A stretch of 49,733 bases of DNA from a bacterium TMED217 (GCA_002169695.1 NHJO01000009.1:11789-61521), one strand, 5' to 3'. Numbered from the stretch's first letter, positions 16,314-26,675 are shown. The notes: a model not told the origin generated them from the sequence alone. Numbers and translations: made by a program.

Positions 16314-17288
16314 ATGTTTCAAGTTCCTATCTATAATACATTTTTCCGTAATTTATTTTTTCCAATTGGTGCTTTTATCCTAGCAATTCTATTGTGGTTA
16401 TTTGTTATAAGTGGTGATCAATATACAATAATTTTAGATATTCCTATTGAAGCGAGGAATCTAAATGCTCAAAAAACTTATCTTAGGGAGGTCCCGAAAT
16501 TTGCATCAGTCATGTTGAAAGGTAAGGGTAGAGATTTATTCAAAGCATATCTTCTTCAAAATTTTTCTGGTTTTAAATTGGTTTTAGACCTAGAGGGTAT
16601 ATCTCAAGAATATGAATTTTTACTTAATAAATACTTTGAAGAAAACCCAAAGAAAGTAGTCCTTCCGGCTTCATATAATTTAACTTTTATAGAAGTTGTT
16701 TATCCGAATCGAATTAAAATAAGTTTAGATGAAATAGTTCAAAAAACTGTCCCTGTTAGGTCTAAGATTGTTAGTTTATTAAAAGATGGATATACGCAGA
16801 TTGGGTCAGTTAAGCTTAATCCAGATAGTGTCAATATAGTGGGCCCTAAAGCCGAATTAGATAAAATTGATAATATATATACTATAAGAGATACACTTCT
16901 CCAGATATCCAATTTTATAGAAGGTTCAATTAATTTAATTTCACCTAGTAAATTGATTAATTGTTCGCATAGTGAGGTTGATTTTATATTAGATATACAG
17001 CAAATTAGTGAAAGGATAATTGTTGATATACCTGTTAGTGTAATAAATAAGAGAAAAGGAATTAGAGTGTTCCCTTCACCCCAGACAGTTTCATTGACTG
17101 TAATTGGTGGTGCTATGCAAATAGCTAGTATAAAGCCCAGTGATATATCGGTCTTTTTAGATTTTGATTCTTGGTCAATAGATCAAAGTTTTTACAAACC
17201 AAAAGTTTTAATTCCATTTGATATTTTAAATTGGAGAGATTTATCCCCTAGAAAAATAGAATTAGGTGTCGCTAGAGAGGCTAAATGA
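16314..17288 (+). CDS. YbbR-domain membrane protein (CdaR-like)
   Basis: 324 residues: one N-terminal membrane helix (about 12-32, FFPIGAFILAILLWLFVI) followed by extracytoplasmic YbbR-like repeats, for example VPKFASVMLKGKGRDLF and TVPVRSKIVSLLKDGYTQIGSVKLNPDSVNIVGP. In Firmicutes such proteins (CdaR) regulate the diadenylate cyclase CdaA, but no dac gene lies next to it here, so that role is not supported by context. It overlaps tsaD by four bases (ATGA). Confidence 0.8.
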   Translation: MFQVPIYNTFFRNLFFPIGAFILAILLWLFVISGDQYTIILDIPIEARNLNAQKTYLREVPKFASVMLKGKGRDLFKAYLLQNFSGFKLVLDLEGISQEYEFLLNKYFEENPKKVVLPASYNLTFIEVVYPNRIKISLDEIVQKTVPVRSKIVSLLKDGYTQIGSVKLNPDSVNIVGPKAELDKIDNIYTIRDTLLQISNFIEGSINLISPSKLINCSHSEVDFILDIQQISERIIVDIPVSVINKRKGIRVFPSPQTVSLTVIGGAMQIASIKPSDISVFLDFDSWSIDQSFYKPKVLIPFDILNWRDLSPRKIELGVAREAK

Positions 17289-18271
17289 TAGTTCTAGGTA
17301 TTGAAACATCTTGTGATGAAACAGCAGTATCTATATGTAGTAATGGTGAAATATTATCTAATATTATTAGTTCTCAAATCATACATTCTGAATATGGAGG
17401 AGTAGTACCTGAAATTGCTTCTAGAGAACATGAAAAAATGTTAAATACTATAGCTGATAAGGCTGTATTTGATTCAAAAATAAAAAAAAAGGATATTGAA
17501 GGTATTGCTGTAACAAATGGGCCAGGATTGGCAGGTGCATTATTAACGGGTGTAAGTTTTGCTAAAGGATTAGCATTAGGTTTGGAAGTAAAAATTATTT
17601 CAATAAATCATTTAGAAGCACACATAGTAGCTAATCTTTTAGGTAGATCTGATATTGATTTTCCTTTTTTATGTTTGCTTGTTTCTGGCGGCCATACTCA
17701 GATTTGGTTAATTAATAAGTTGGAAGATTATTATTTATTAGGAGAAACAAGAGATGATGCAGCAGGAGAAGCTTTTGATAAGGGGGCTAGGATACTTGGC
17801 CTAGGTTATCCTGGTGGGCCAGAAATTGAAAAATATGCTATTGGAGGCAATCATGAGCTTATTAATTTTCCTAGGGCATTAAGTGGTAGTAAAAAAATAG
17901 AATTTAGTTTTAGCGGTCTTAAAACCTCATTGTTGTATTTTATGGATTCATTTGAAGAATCTTCAAGTATTAGTTTTGCAGATGTAGTTGCAAGTTATCA
18001 AAGAGCAATAATTGATAGTTTAATCAATAAAATCAAATTAGCAATTAAAATTACAGGAGTAAATACTATAGCTATTGCTGGTGGAGTTGCAAAAAATTCA
18101 GAATTAAGAGAGCAATTAAAGACAATTAGCGCTGCAAAAAAAATAATATTTCCTGATTTAAGTTATTGTACTGATAATGCTGCAATGATTAGTTATTTAG
18201 GAGAGATAAAATTTAATTTAGGTAAAAAATCAAATATAGATTTTGGTGTTATGCCTAATTTCCAGATATAG
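17285..18271 (+). CDS. tsaD: tRNA N6-threonylcarbamoyladenosine synthase subunit TsaD
   Basis: 328 residues, standard length. TsaD transfers the threonylcarbamoyl group to A37 of ANN-decoding tRNAs, with TsaB and TsaE. Visible signatures: GIETSCDETAVSI at the N-terminus, the metal-binding His109 and His113 in INHLEAHIVANL, SGGHTQIW, the DDAAGEAFDKGARILGLGYPGG block, FSFSGLKTS, and AGGVAKNSELR near the end, with the late metal Asp in CTDNAAMI. It is coupled to the YbbR gene by a four-base overlap; tsaB and tsaE are not in the window. Confidence 0.97.
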   Translation: MIVLGIETSCDETAVSICSNGEILSNIISSQIIHSEYGGVVPEIASREHEKMLNTIADKAVFDSKIKKKDIEGIAVTNGPGLAGALLTGVSFAKGLALGLEVKIISINHLEAHIVANLLGRSDIDFPFLCLLVSGGHTQIWLINKLEDYYLLGETRDDAAGEAFDKGARILGLGYPGGPEIEKYAIGGNHELINFPRALSGSKKIEFSFSGLKTSLLYFMDSFEESSSISFADVVASYQRAIIDSLINKIKLAIKITGVNTIAIAGGVAKNSELREQLKTISAAKKIIFPDLSYCTDNAAMISYLGEIKFNLGKKSNIDFGVMPNFQI

Positions 18272-18276
18272 TTAAA

Positions 18277-20394
18277 TTGAGTTTATCTATAAACCCATCA
18301 TATAATATTATCGGAATATTAATATTATTTTCGATTATAATATTAACTGCATCGTATTATAAAGTCTTAAAAGAAAATATATATAATTATTTAATAATTT
18401 TCAGAATTTTAATTATAGGATGTTTTACATTATTATTTTTGAATCCAACGATTTTAGTAAAACAAAATAAAAATAAAAAATTATCATGGAACATATACAT
18501 TGATAATTCATTAAGCCTAAATTATTATAAACAACCTTCTTATGATTCATATATAAAAGGTATATCTAGTTTTATCCAAATGATTAAAAATAAAAACATA
18601 GATTACAAAGTTAATACTTTTGGGTCTGCTTTAGATACTTCTGTTGAAATCTCAAAAATAAAAATTGATGAGCATTCTACTAATATTGGCTTAGTATTTG
18701 ATGATTTAAATGATGGTTATGAAAAGAATATTGCCGGCGCAATAATATTTACTGACGGTCAAATTAATCAAGGACCATTATTATCTAAATTTGCTAATTA
18801 TAATGAAATGCCGATTCATATAGTAGGTATAGGAGATACTATTCCTATGCTAGATGTATCAATAAAATCTGTAGATATCCCGCCTATAAGTGTTAAAGGA
18901 GATGATGTTAATGTAGAAGCAATAATAACAAGTGTCGGCAGCTTAAAGGAAAGAGTAAATGTTACTTTATTTGATGATAATAATAAACTTGTTGGTTCTA
19001 AAATAATAAATATTAGTGGTGGAGAATCTCAAGAAAAAGTTCGTTTTCAAATAAAACCTAATAAAATCGGGAAAAATTATTATATAATAAAATGTAGTGC
19101 TTTATCTGATGAAATAAATATTCAGAATAATCAACAGAAAGTTGTTTTGCATGTAATGAAGAACCAATACAACATTGCTTTAATCACAGGTGCGCCAAAC
19201 TTTAATACTAAATTGATAAAAAGTTATTTAAATAAAGGAAATAATAAAATAGATCATTTTCTTTATAGAAATAATAAGTTTAATCCAAATATTAAGAGAT
19301 TTTGGGAAAAAAAATATGAAGTTGTAATATTTGATAATAATCCAATTAGTTCAAATTCTGATACTTGGAATTCTTTAGTAAGAATTTTTACTAAAAAATT
19401 AATTTCACATAATTCTAGTTTTTTTATTATTCCTGGTTCTGAAACTGACGTTAATTCACTTAATAATTATTTAAATATAATTAACTTAGAAGCTGTTGAA
19501 TTGACTCCTGAAAATAATAAGCTTAGTAAATGGGAGTTTTCTGAAAATTGGTATAAGGGTTTTTCAGCAAGTACTTCAAAAATGAATACAAACCATTATC
19601 AATCTTTACCGCCACAATATCCTGCTTTTAAATTATTGCAAAACTCAAATAGTAATAATCTTAGTTTTGCTAATTATAATGAAATCAGCAATATAAATCC
19701 GTTATTAATTTTAGGAGAAAAAAAATCTGTAAGGTATGCTTTTTGGAATTCAATAGATTTAGCGTCTGTAAAGTATAAATTAGTTAATACAAAAAATTCT
19801 TTTGTTTTTGAAGGTATAGTAAGTAAGATTTTTAATTGGATGATGAAAAAAGGTGGTAGCCAAGAATTTATTTTTAGAACAGATAAAAATTCTTACCAGC
19901 AAGGAGAAGAAGTTTTATTATCAGGGAGATCTTTAGATCATGATAATAACATTATTAACGATGGTACTGTTGAGTTATTTTTTAATGATAAATTATTAGC
20001 CTCAAGGCCATTATTTTTGGACATGAACAAGAATGAATATAAATCGCGCTTCTGGGCACCTAAGCCAGGGAAAATAGAATATATTGTAAAGATTAATCGA
20101 GGACTTGAAAGTTATGAAATAAGTAAAGGTTCATTCGAAGTTCAAGAAAGTCATATAGAGTTAAATAGAATTTATTTAAATCAGGAAAAGTTAAAAAATA
20201 TTTCTAGTACTTCAGGAGGAGAATTTATTTACTGGTCTGATTTAGACAAATTATTAGAACATATAATTGTTATAAATAAAAAAGATAATTTTGTCTTAAA
20301 GTATACACTCAGATATAATTACTTTTTTATTAGCATTCTCTTAATATTAATGACAATTGAATGGTTATTAAGAAGACGGTTAAGTTTAATATAA
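18277..20394 (+). CDS. vWA-like membrane protein, function unknown
   Basis: 705 residues from a TTG start five bases after tsaD; no in-frame ATG exists nearby. Two N-terminal membrane helices (about 12-27 and 40-58) and one near the C-terminus (about 680-697) frame a large extracytoplasmic part. A von Willebrand A-like domain is suggested by the MIDAS-type DNSLS in YIDNSLSLNYY, IIFTDGQINQGPL and a conserved-looking IHIVGIGDT. Next come a beta-sandwich-like region (ADVPPISVKGDD-type, residues 200-290), a glutamine-amidotransferase-like Rossmann part (NIALITGAPNFNTKL, VVIFDNNP) and a second beta-sandwich. This layout occurs in FCB proteins of unknown role, sometimes near BatA/MoxR-type genes, which are absent here. 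Confidence 0.65.
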   Translation: MSLSINPSYNIIGILILFSIIILTASYYKVLKENIYNYLIIFRILIIGCFTLLFLNPTILVKQNKNKKLSWNIYIDNSLSLNYYKQPSYDSYIKGISSFIQMIKNKNIDYKVNTFGSALDTSVEISKIKIDEHSTNIGLVFDDLNDGYEKNIAGAIIFTDGQINQGPLLSKFANYNEMPIHIVGIGDTIPMLDVSIKSVDIPPISVKGDDVNVEAIITSVGSLKERVNVTLFDDNNKLVGSKIINISGGESQEKVRFQIKPNKIGKNYYIIKCSALSDEINIQNNQQKVVLHVMKNQYNIALITGAPNFNTKLIKSYLNKGNNKIDHFLYRNNKFNPNIKRFWEKKYEVVIFDNNPISSNSDTWNSLVRIFTKKLISHNSSFFIIPGSETDVNSLNNYLNIINLEAVELTPENNKLSKWEFSENWYKGFSASTSKMNTNHYQSLPPQYPAFKLLQNSNSNNLSFANYNEISNINPLLILGEKKSVRYAFWNSIDLASVKYKLVNTKNSFVFEGIVSKIFNWMMKKGGSQEFIFRTDKNSYQQGEEVLLSGRSLDHDNNIINDGTVELFFNDKLLASRPLFLDMNKNEYKSRFWAPKPGKIEYIVKINRGLESYEISKGSFEVQESHIELNRIYLNQEKLKNISSTSGGEFIYWSDLDKLLEHIIVINKKDNFVLKYTLRYNYFFISILLILMTIEWLLRRRLSLI

Positions 20395-20436
20395 TATTAT
20401 GGAACAATTCATAAGCTTAATTGATTTACATATAGT

Positions 20437-21750
20437 ATGAAAAATATTACAATTATTGGTACTGGCTATGTCGGTTTAGTCACTGGTGCTGGTATGTCTG
20501 AGTTCGGAAATAAAGTAATCTGCGCCGATATTGACTCAAGAAAGATAGGAAAGCTTAATTCTGGTTTAATTCCTATATACGAACCTGGACTAGAAGAGAT
20601 TATTAAAAAAAACTTTGAAAACAGCAGATTGTTTTTTAGTTCAGATATAGAATCCTCGATAAAGAAAGCAGAAGTAGTTGTAATTGCTGTAGGTACACCG
20701 CAAGGAGAAAATGGAATGGCAGATTTGAGATTTGTTGATTCAGTAGTTAATACTATTTCAAGAAATTTAAATTCTTATAAAGTTATATGCACAAAAAGCA
20801 CTGTTCCTATTGGAACGGGGAAAGATATAATAAAAATAATAAATAATAATATTCATGATAAGAAAATGTTTGATTATGTTTCTAACCCAGAATTTTTAAG
20901 AGAAGGCTCTGCAGTAAAAGATTTTCTTTGGCCTGATAGGGTAATAATTGGTACAGATAGCGATAAAGCTTATAAAATAATGTGCGATATATATAGGCCG
21001 TTATATATAAATAAAAACCCTATAGCTTATACTTCAGTAGAAACTGCAGAAATGATTAAATATGCATCGAATTCATTTTTAGCACTAAAAATTAGTTATA
21101 TAAATGAAATAGCGAATTTATGTGAATTATTAGGTGCGGATGTTCATGATGTTGCAAATGCTATGGGAAAAGATGGTAGAATAAGCGATAAATTTTTGCA
21201 TCCAGGACCTGGTTTTGGAGGGTCTTGTTTTCCAAAAGATTTAGAAGCATTATTAGCTGTTTCAAAAAATAATGAATTAAAAATGGAAACGGTGAAAGCA
21301 GCTATTATAGCAAATAAGAATCAGAAAAAAAGAATGACCAGAAAATTATTAGATTTATTTAATAATAATCTAAATAAGTGTACAATATCTATTTTGGGAT
21401 TAGCTTTTAAAGCTAATACAAATGATATCAGGGAATCTGCTTCAATAGATATGATAAATTTTATAATAGAGCATGGTGGCATTGTAAACGCATATGATCC
21501 AATTGCAAATAGTGAAATGTATAAAATATTTGATGCTATAGAATATTATGATAATGTTTATGATTCTATAAAAGACACAGATGGAATTGTTATTATGACA
21601 GAATGGAATGAATTTAGATCTCTAGATTTTAAAAGAATTAAAAAATATATGAGAGGTAATATTATTTTAGATACTAGAAATATTTTAAATATGGATGAAT
21701 TATCAGAGTTTGGTTTTACTTATGATAATGTTGGGAGAATAAAAAAATAG
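20437..21750 (+). CDS. ugd: UDP-glucose 6-dehydrogenase
   Basis: 437 residues. It oxidises UDP-glucose twice with NAD to UDP-glucuronate in the cytoplasm, a precursor for acidic surface polysaccharide. The N-terminal NAD fold has GTGYVGLVTGAG (8-19); the catalytic Cys264 sits in GPGFGGSCFPKD; other blocks are SNPEFLREGSAV, WPDRVIIG, ETAEMIKYASN and LGLAFKANTNDIRES. It opens the polysaccharide locus, one base before rfbC, and its product is the natural substrate of the UDP-glucuronate 4-epimerase at the far end of the locus. Confidence 0.95.
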   Translation: MKNITIIGTGYVGLVTGAGMSEFGNKVICADIDSRKIGKLNSGLIPIYEPGLEEIIKKNFENSRLFFSSDIESSIKKAEVVVIAVGTPQGENGMADLRFVDSVVNTISRNLNSYKVICTKSTVPIGTGKDIIKIINNNIHDKKMFDYVSNPEFLREGSAVKDFLWPDRVIIGTDSDKAYKIMCDIYRPLYINKNPIAYTSVETAEMIKYASNSFLALKISYINEIANLCELLGADVHDVANAMGKDGRISDKFLHPGPGFGGSCFPKDLEALLAVSKNNELKMETVKAAIIANKNQKKRMTRKLLDLFNNNLNKCTISILGLAFKANTNDIRESASIDMINFIIEHGGIVNAYDPIANSEMYKIFDAIEYYDNVYDSIKDTDGIVIMTEWNEFRSLDFKRIKKYMRGNIILDTRNILNMDELSEFGFTYDNVGRIKK

Positions 21751-21751
21751 T

Positions 21752-22300
21752 TTGATTATTGAAGAGCAAAGTCTAGAAAATGTATTATTAATATCTCCTG
21801 ATATATTTAAAGATGATAGAGGATATTTTTTTGAGTCATATAGAGACTCAATTTTCAAAGAAAAGAATCTCAATATAAAATTCGTTCAAGATAATGAGGT
21901 TTTTTCAAAGAGTAAAAATGTTATCCGGGGATTACATTATCAACTAAATAATCCGCAGGGTAAGTTGATACATGTAATTAATGGCGCAATTATTGATGTT
22001 ATCGTTGATGTACGGGATGGCTCTCCAGACTTTGGTAAGAGCATTATGCTGAGTATTAACAGTGATACACATGATATGGTATATGTCCCTGAAGGATTCG
22101 CGCATGGTTATTTGGTCCTAGAAAAAAACACTATAGTCCAATATAAATGTACAAATTATTATGATCCAACTTCTGAGTTTGGTATTAGGTGGGATGATAA
22201 CGATTTAAATATTTCTTGGGGTGTAGCCAATCCAATAATCTCTGATAAAGATAGAAATTTGCCAACATTGAAAGAGCAGTCTAATTTACCAGTATATTGA
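21752..22300 (+). CDS. rfbC: dTDP-4-dehydrorhamnose 3,5-epimerase (RmlC type)
   Basis: 182 residues, cupin fold, normal length. It epimerises dTDP-4-keto-6-deoxy-glucose at C3 and C5 on the way to dTDP-L-rhamnose. Signatures: [35 protein letters not shown] (with the catalytic His in GLHYQ), [25 protein letters not shown] and the late Tyr in CTNYYDP. It starts with TTG one base after the ugd stop; no better start exists. It is followed by rfbB with a one-base overlap (TGATG). Confidence 0.93.
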   Translation: MIIEEQSLENVLLISPDIFKDDRGYFFESYRDSIFKEKNLNIKFVQDNEVFSKSKNVIRGLHYQLNNPQGKLIHVINGAIIDVIVDVRDGSPDFGKSIMLSINSDTHDMVYVPEGFAHGYLVLEKNTIVQYKCTNYYDPTSEFGIRWDDNDLNISWGVANPIISDKDRNLPTLKEQSNLPVY

Positions 22301-23340
22301 TGAAGAATGTTTTAATTACCGGCGGCTGTGGATTTATAGGCTCAAATTTTGTAAAAAATTTATCAGTGCATAACGAATATTATCCTATAGTTCTAGATAG
22401 TTTAACATATGCGGGTAATAAGAGTAATCTAGATGCTTTAAAAAGTAACGGTTATCATTTTGTGGAAGGGAATATTTGTGACGAATCTTTAGTCAATAAC
22501 CTTTTCAAGGAATATGATTTCCAAGGTGTTTTTCATTTTGCTGCAGAAAGCCATGTAGATAGATCTATTGATAATTCAAAAGAATTTATTAATACAAATA
22601 TTTTTGGTACTTATAATTTACTAGAACAATCAAGAAAATATTTTAGTAAGCATAGTCACAATTTCAGGTTCATTCATGTATCGACAGATGAGGTTTATGG
22701 AGACCTCGATGATGAGGGGTTTTTTACTGAAAAAACACCATATAACCCAAGTTCTCCTTATTCAGCGTCTAAAGCTTCATCAGATCATTTAGCAAGAGCA
22801 TGGCACCGTACTTATGGATTGCCTGTAATTATTACAAATTGCTCTAATAATTATGGCGCTTTTCAATTTCCTGAAAAGCTAATCCCATTAATGATACTTA
22901 ACTGTTTAGAATGGAAGTCATTGCCAGTATATGGAGACGGATCTAATGTTAGAGATTGGTTGTATGTTAATGATCACTGTATTGCAATTAAAGCCATATT
23001 TGAAAATGGTAAGCTAGGTGAGACTTACAATATTGGAGGAAATAATGAAATAAAAAATATTGATATTGTATATACGATTTGTGATGTTCTAGATGATTTA
23101 AAACCTTCTAATAAAGGAAGTTATAGTGACCTTATAACGTTTGTTAAGGATAGGCCTGGTCATGATTTTAGATATGCAATTAATGCAGAAAAAATACAAA
23201 AAGAACTTGGGTGGTACCCTTCTGAATCATTTGAAAGTGGAATAAAAAAAACTATTCAGTGGTATCTTGAAAATGAAAGTTGGTGGAGAAAAATACAGGA
23301 TAAAAAATATAACCAAGAGCGATTAGGAGAAAACGTATAA
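22300..23340 (+). CDS. rfbB: dTDP-glucose 4,6-dehydratase
   Basis: 346 residues from the ATG at 22300, which shares one base with the rfbC stop; a TTG three bases earlier is possible. An extended short-chain dehydrogenase that makes dTDP-4-keto-6-deoxy-glucose. Signatures: [14 protein letters not shown] site at the N-terminus, [36 protein letters not shown] (catalytic Tyr-x3-Lys), [28 protein letters not shown] and [12 protein letters not shown]. It belongs to the rfbC-rfbB-rfbA run; rfbD is absent from the window. Confidence 0.96.
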   Translation: MKNVLITGGCGFIGSNFVKNLSVHNEYYPIVLDSLTYAGNKSNLDALKSNGYHFVEGNICDESLVNNLFKEYDFQGVFHFAAESHVDRSIDNSKEFINTNIFGTYNLLEQSRKYFSKHSHNFRFIHVSTDEVYGDLDDEGFFTEKTPYNPSSPYSASKASSDHLARAWHRTYGLPVIITNCSNNYGAFQFPEKLIPLMILNCLEWKSLPVYGDGSNVRDWLYVNDHCIAIKAIFENGKLGETYNIGGNNEIKNIDIVYTICDVLDDLKPSNKGSYSDLITFVKDRPGHDFRYAINAEKIQKELGWYPSESFESGIKKTIQWYLENESWWRKIQDKKYNQERLGENV

Positions 23341-24213
23341 ATGAAAGGAATAATATTAGCAGGTGGGAGTGGCACAAGACTATATCCATTAACAAAGGTT
23401 ATATCAAAACAATTATTGCCAGTATATGATAAGCCTATGATATATTATCCTTTGTCTACCTTGATGTTATCGGGGATACGAGACATATTGGTTATTTCTA
23501 CGCCGTCAGATATCTCATTATATGAAAGATTATTAAATGATGGTAGTCAATTTGGTATAAAAATATCTTATAAGGTACAGCCTAGCCCAGATGGTTTAGC
23601 ACAGGCATTTATTTTGGGAGAAGATTTTATAGGAGATGATAATGTAGCGCTAGTTCTAGGTGACAATATATTTTATGGAACTGGATTTTCTGATTTATTA
23701 AAAAATAGTGTTTTAACAGTCTCAGATGAAAAAAAAGCTGTCGTTTTTGGATATGAAGTAAAAGACCCTAGTAGATATGGAGTTGTAGAATTTAATGATG
23801 ATAATAGAGTTATTAGCGTTGAAGAAAAGCCGAATAATCCAAAATCAAATTTTGCAGTTGTTGGATTATATTTTTATCCTAATAATGTTATTAAAATAGC
23901 AAAAAATGTAAAACCGTCAGATCGGGGAGAGCTAGAAATAACTTCTGTTAATAATAGCTATTTAGAAAATGGTGATTTAAAAGTAAACTTGATGGGCAGA
24001 GGTTTTGCTTGGTTAGATACGGGCACTATTGATGCGATTAATAATGCTTCAAATTTTATTAGGACAATAGAAGAAAGACAGGGACTAAAAGTGTCTTGTT
24101 TAGAAGAAATTGCTTATTCTAATAATTTTATAAATAAAAATAAATTAGAGGAATTAATTAAAAAATTACCTAATGATTATGCAAATTATTTATGTAGATT
24201 AATAGATAATTAA
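23341..24213 (+). CDS. rfbA: glucose-1-phosphate thymidylyltransferase
   Basis: 290 residues, the usual RmlA size. It joins glucose-1-phosphate and dTTP to dTDP-glucose. Signatures: [87 protein letters not shown] and [14 protein letters not shown]. It starts directly after the rfbB stop and supplies the substrate for that enzyme. The run of rfbC, rfbB and rfbA gives dTDP-4-keto-L-rhamnose; the last reductase must come from elsewhere, or another sugar is made. Confidence 0.97.
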   Translation: MKGIILAGGSGTRLYPLTKVISKQLLPVYDKPMIYYPLSTLMLSGIRDILVISTPSDISLYERLLNDGSQFGIKISYKVQPSPDGLAQAFILGEDFIGDDNVALVLGDNIFYGTGFSDLLKNSVLTVSDEKKAVVFGYEVKDPSRYGVVEFNDDNRVISVEEKPNNPKSNFAVVGLYFYPNNVIKIAKNVKPSDRGELEITSVNNSYLENGDLKVNLMGRGFAWLDTGTIDAINNASNFIRTIEERQGLKVSCLEEIAYSNNFINKNKLEELIKKLPNDYANYLCRLIDN

Positions 24214-24225
24214 TCTTACTTTTGC

Positions 24226-25245
24226 ATGAATAAAATTTTTATTAATATATTATACATTGTTTTAATAATGGGCGTTGCCCGGGCGCAAAATACTGAGACA
24301 TATGGTCAAACTGATACTAGGGTACAGGCCAAAACCTTCCAGGATAAGAATGAAGAAGCATTGAACCTTGTTAGGCCTACAATAATTTTAGAAAGTTCAG
24401 TGGATCCCGACAACTATATTATAGGATCAGGTGATATTTTCGGGATAAATATTAATACTATTGAAAAGTTATTTTTTTCTATACCAGTTGGACCTGGAGG
24501 CAATTTACTTATTCCTGGTGTTGGATCTGTATCTATTTCAGGTCTTAACCTTAAAACCTCAATTAACATTGTCAACGAACGTATCTCGCAAACATATGGA
24601 AATGCTGAAGTTGATGTCGCATTGTTAGATTTAAAAACTTTTAAAATTCAAATTTATGGAGCTGTTATTAATCCTGGTTTTGCTGAAGTTAAAGCTACAT
24701 CGCGACTTGATGCAGCTATTGATTTTCTCGGGGGTTTGCATAGGTATGCTGATGAAGAGAATATAATTATTATCAGAGACAGTGGTGAAAAACTTAATGT
24801 ATCTTTAAAAAAATATCTTAGTGAAGGCGATTTAGAAAATAATCCAATGCTTAAAGAAAAAGATAAAATTAAAATACCATTTATAGGTATACATCAAAAT
24901 CAGATGAATAAAAATATAACGTATAAAAAAGTCCCAGTTTTAGTCACTGGATTTGTGAAAAAACCTGGTGCTATAAATTATTTCCCCGGATATAATGCTA
25001 AAGACTATATCGGATTAGCTGGTGGCGTTAGTGAAATGGGAAACGTTAAAAAAGCTTATCTAATTAGAGATCAAGTAAAATCAAAAGTTATAGATAATCA
25101 AATTATAATACCTGGTGATCATATAATCATACCAGAAGGAACTTTTGCTGTGTTATTTGGTAAAAATAGTTTTCTACAAAACCTTACTGCATTGTTTTCT
25201 ATCATATCTACTTATACAATTATTTCAGATAGATTGGATAATTAA
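24226..25245 (+). CDS. polysaccharide export protein, Wza/SLBB type
   Basis: 339 residues. A signal peptide (about 1-20, ending GVARA-QN) is followed by the poly-export domain (VDPDNYIIGSGDIFGININ, PVGPGGNLLIPGVGSVSISG) and two SLBB-like domains (FKIQIYGAVINPGFAEVKA and VPVLVTGFVKKPGAINYFPG). These proteins form the outer-membrane or periplasmic channel for capsule or exopolysaccharide. There is no lipobox, and the C-terminus ends with a hydrophobic helix (LTALFSIISTYTII) that could span the outer membrane as in Wza or sit in the inner membrane. The HTH-Wzz gene follows after two bases. Confidence 0.9.
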   Translation: MNKIFINILYIVLIMGVARAQNTETYGQTDTRVQAKTFQDKNEEALNLVRPTIILESSVDPDNYIIGSGDIFGININTIEKLFFSIPVGPGGNLLIPGVGSVSISGLNLKTSINIVNERISQTYGNAEVDVALLDLKTFKIQIYGAVINPGFAEVKATSRLDAAIDFLGGLHRYADEENIIIIRDSGEKLNVSLKKYLSEGDLENNPMLKEKDKIKIPFIGIHQNQMNKNITYKKVPVLVTGFVKKPGAINYFPGYNAKDYIGLAGGVSEMGNVKKAYLIRDQVKSKVIDNQIIIPGDHIIIPEGTFAVLFGKNSFLQNLTALFSIISTYTIISDRLDN

Positions 25246-25247
25246 CC

Positions 25248-26594
25248 TTGAAATTAACATCTCACGAGAAAACAATACTCGACCTCATATCAAAACATCC
25301 TGATATAGTCGATAGCCCTAGTGCTAGAAAATTAATAGCTAAACAATATGGTTTTTCAGAGAAAACATTGAGAAATAGAATAGGTGATCTAAAGAAATAT
25401 GGTATAATAAAAAATAGTGACCGTTCTAATCCGGGTGGCCAAAATATTTACTCTGAAGAGACTAATCTTATAGATATTACATCATTGCTGTGGAGTATGC
25501 GTAAATCAATAATTAAAAACCAATTAATTATCATTCTCATTACAATCCTATTTGTGTTCATAATTCCTAAAACATATACCTCGAGTGCGCTATTGATGCC
25601 CCCGATATCAGAGACTGGAGGTATGGGCAGTATAATGGGAGCACTATCAAGTCTACCATTCGGTGGATTAATGTCGCAAACTAATGATGAATCTTTAAGT
25701 ACTATTGCTATATTAAAAAGTCGTACTCTATCTGAGAAAGTAATTAAAAAATTTAATCTTATTGATTTTTATGGAGTAAAAAATTTAGACAAAGCACTTA
25801 TGGCTCTTTCTGATAATACAAATTTTGAGGTTGAAGATGAAGGGACAATAAGAATTTCAGTTGATGTAGAAACAGAATGGTTGCATTTATTTGAAAGTGA
25901 AGAAACAGCAAAAAATCAATGTACCAACATGGCTATTTATTTTGTTGAACAATTAGATTTAATTAATAAATCATTAAAGACAGAGGAGGCTTCATTTCAC
26001 AGGGAGTTTATAGGTGAGAGATATAGGCAAAACTTAATTGATTTAAAAAAAGCTGAAGATGCTTTAAAGTTATTTCAGGAAAAACATAAAATGGTTGCAC
26101 TACCAGAACAAACTTTAGCTGCTATTGAGGCCGGTGCCGCTATAAAAGCTCAAATGTTATCGAATGAAGTAAAGCTTGGTGTAATGTTAGGAGCACTAAA
26201 TACTAACCATCCTAAAATTGAAAATATAAAAAAAGAAAATAGTGAGCTAAATAAAAAAATGAACGAATTAGAGTATGGTTCAAATGTTATTGGATATAAA
26301 AAGAGCAATCTTTTTCCAGTTCTGGCTGATGTACCAGAATTGGGAGTAGAGCTAGTTCGTCTTAAGAGAGAAGTCGAAATTCAGAATACCTTATTTGTAT
26401 TTTTAACTCAACAGTATGAAGAAGCAAAAATAAAAGAAGCCAAAGACACACCTACAGTTCAGATTTTAGATTATCCTCAAATTCCTCAACTTAAAAGTGC
26501 TCCAAAAAGAGTGTTGATATTAATTTTCTGTATAATAGTCACGTTTCTTGTAAATATACTTTTTATTCTATATAAATCTGAAAATAGAATATAA
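25248..26594 (+). CDS. Wzz-type polysaccharide co-polymerase with N-terminal winged-HTH domain
   Basis: 448 residues from a TTG start two bases after the exporter gene. Residues 1-60 look like a winged helix-turn-helix: SHEKTILDLISKHPDIV, then GFSEKTLRNRIGDLKKYGII as recognition helix and GGQNIYSEE as wing. Residues 73-448 are a Wzz/chain-length protein: IDITSLLWSMRKSIIKNQ before helix 1 (about 91-107), a periplasmic helical region with a coiled coil (about 245-310), the Pro-rich PQIPQLKSAPKRV and helix 2 (422-441). No kinase Walker motif is present. Wzz proteins set glycan chain length; the HTH would lie in the cytosol. A DNA-binding role is inference from the fold pattern. Confidence 0.85.
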   Translation: MKLTSHEKTILDLISKHPDIVDSPSARKLIAKQYGFSEKTLRNRIGDLKKYGIIKNSDRSNPGGQNIYSEETNLIDITSLLWSMRKSIIKNQLIIILITILFVFIIPKTYTSSALLMPPISETGGMGSIMGALSSLPFGGLMSQTNDESLSTIAILKSRTLSEKVIKKFNLIDFYGVKNLDKALMALSDNTNFEVEDEGTIRISVDVETEWLHLFESEETAKNQCTNMAIYFVEQLDLINKSLKTEEASFHREFIGERYRQNLIDLKKAEDALKLFQEKHKMVALPEQTLAAIEAGAAIKAQMLSNEVKLGVMLGALNTNHPKIENIKKENSELNKKMNELEYGSNVIGYKKSNLFPVLADVPELGVELVRLKREVEIQNTLFVFLTQQYEEAKIKEAKDTPTVQILDYPQIPQLKSAPKRVLILIFCIIVTFLVNILFILYKSENRI

Positions 26595-26675
26595 ATAACA
26601 CATCATGTAGCTACTTTTTGATAATAAAAAATTATAACTATCAGTATAATTTTGTTTTATTAAATAATAAACATA

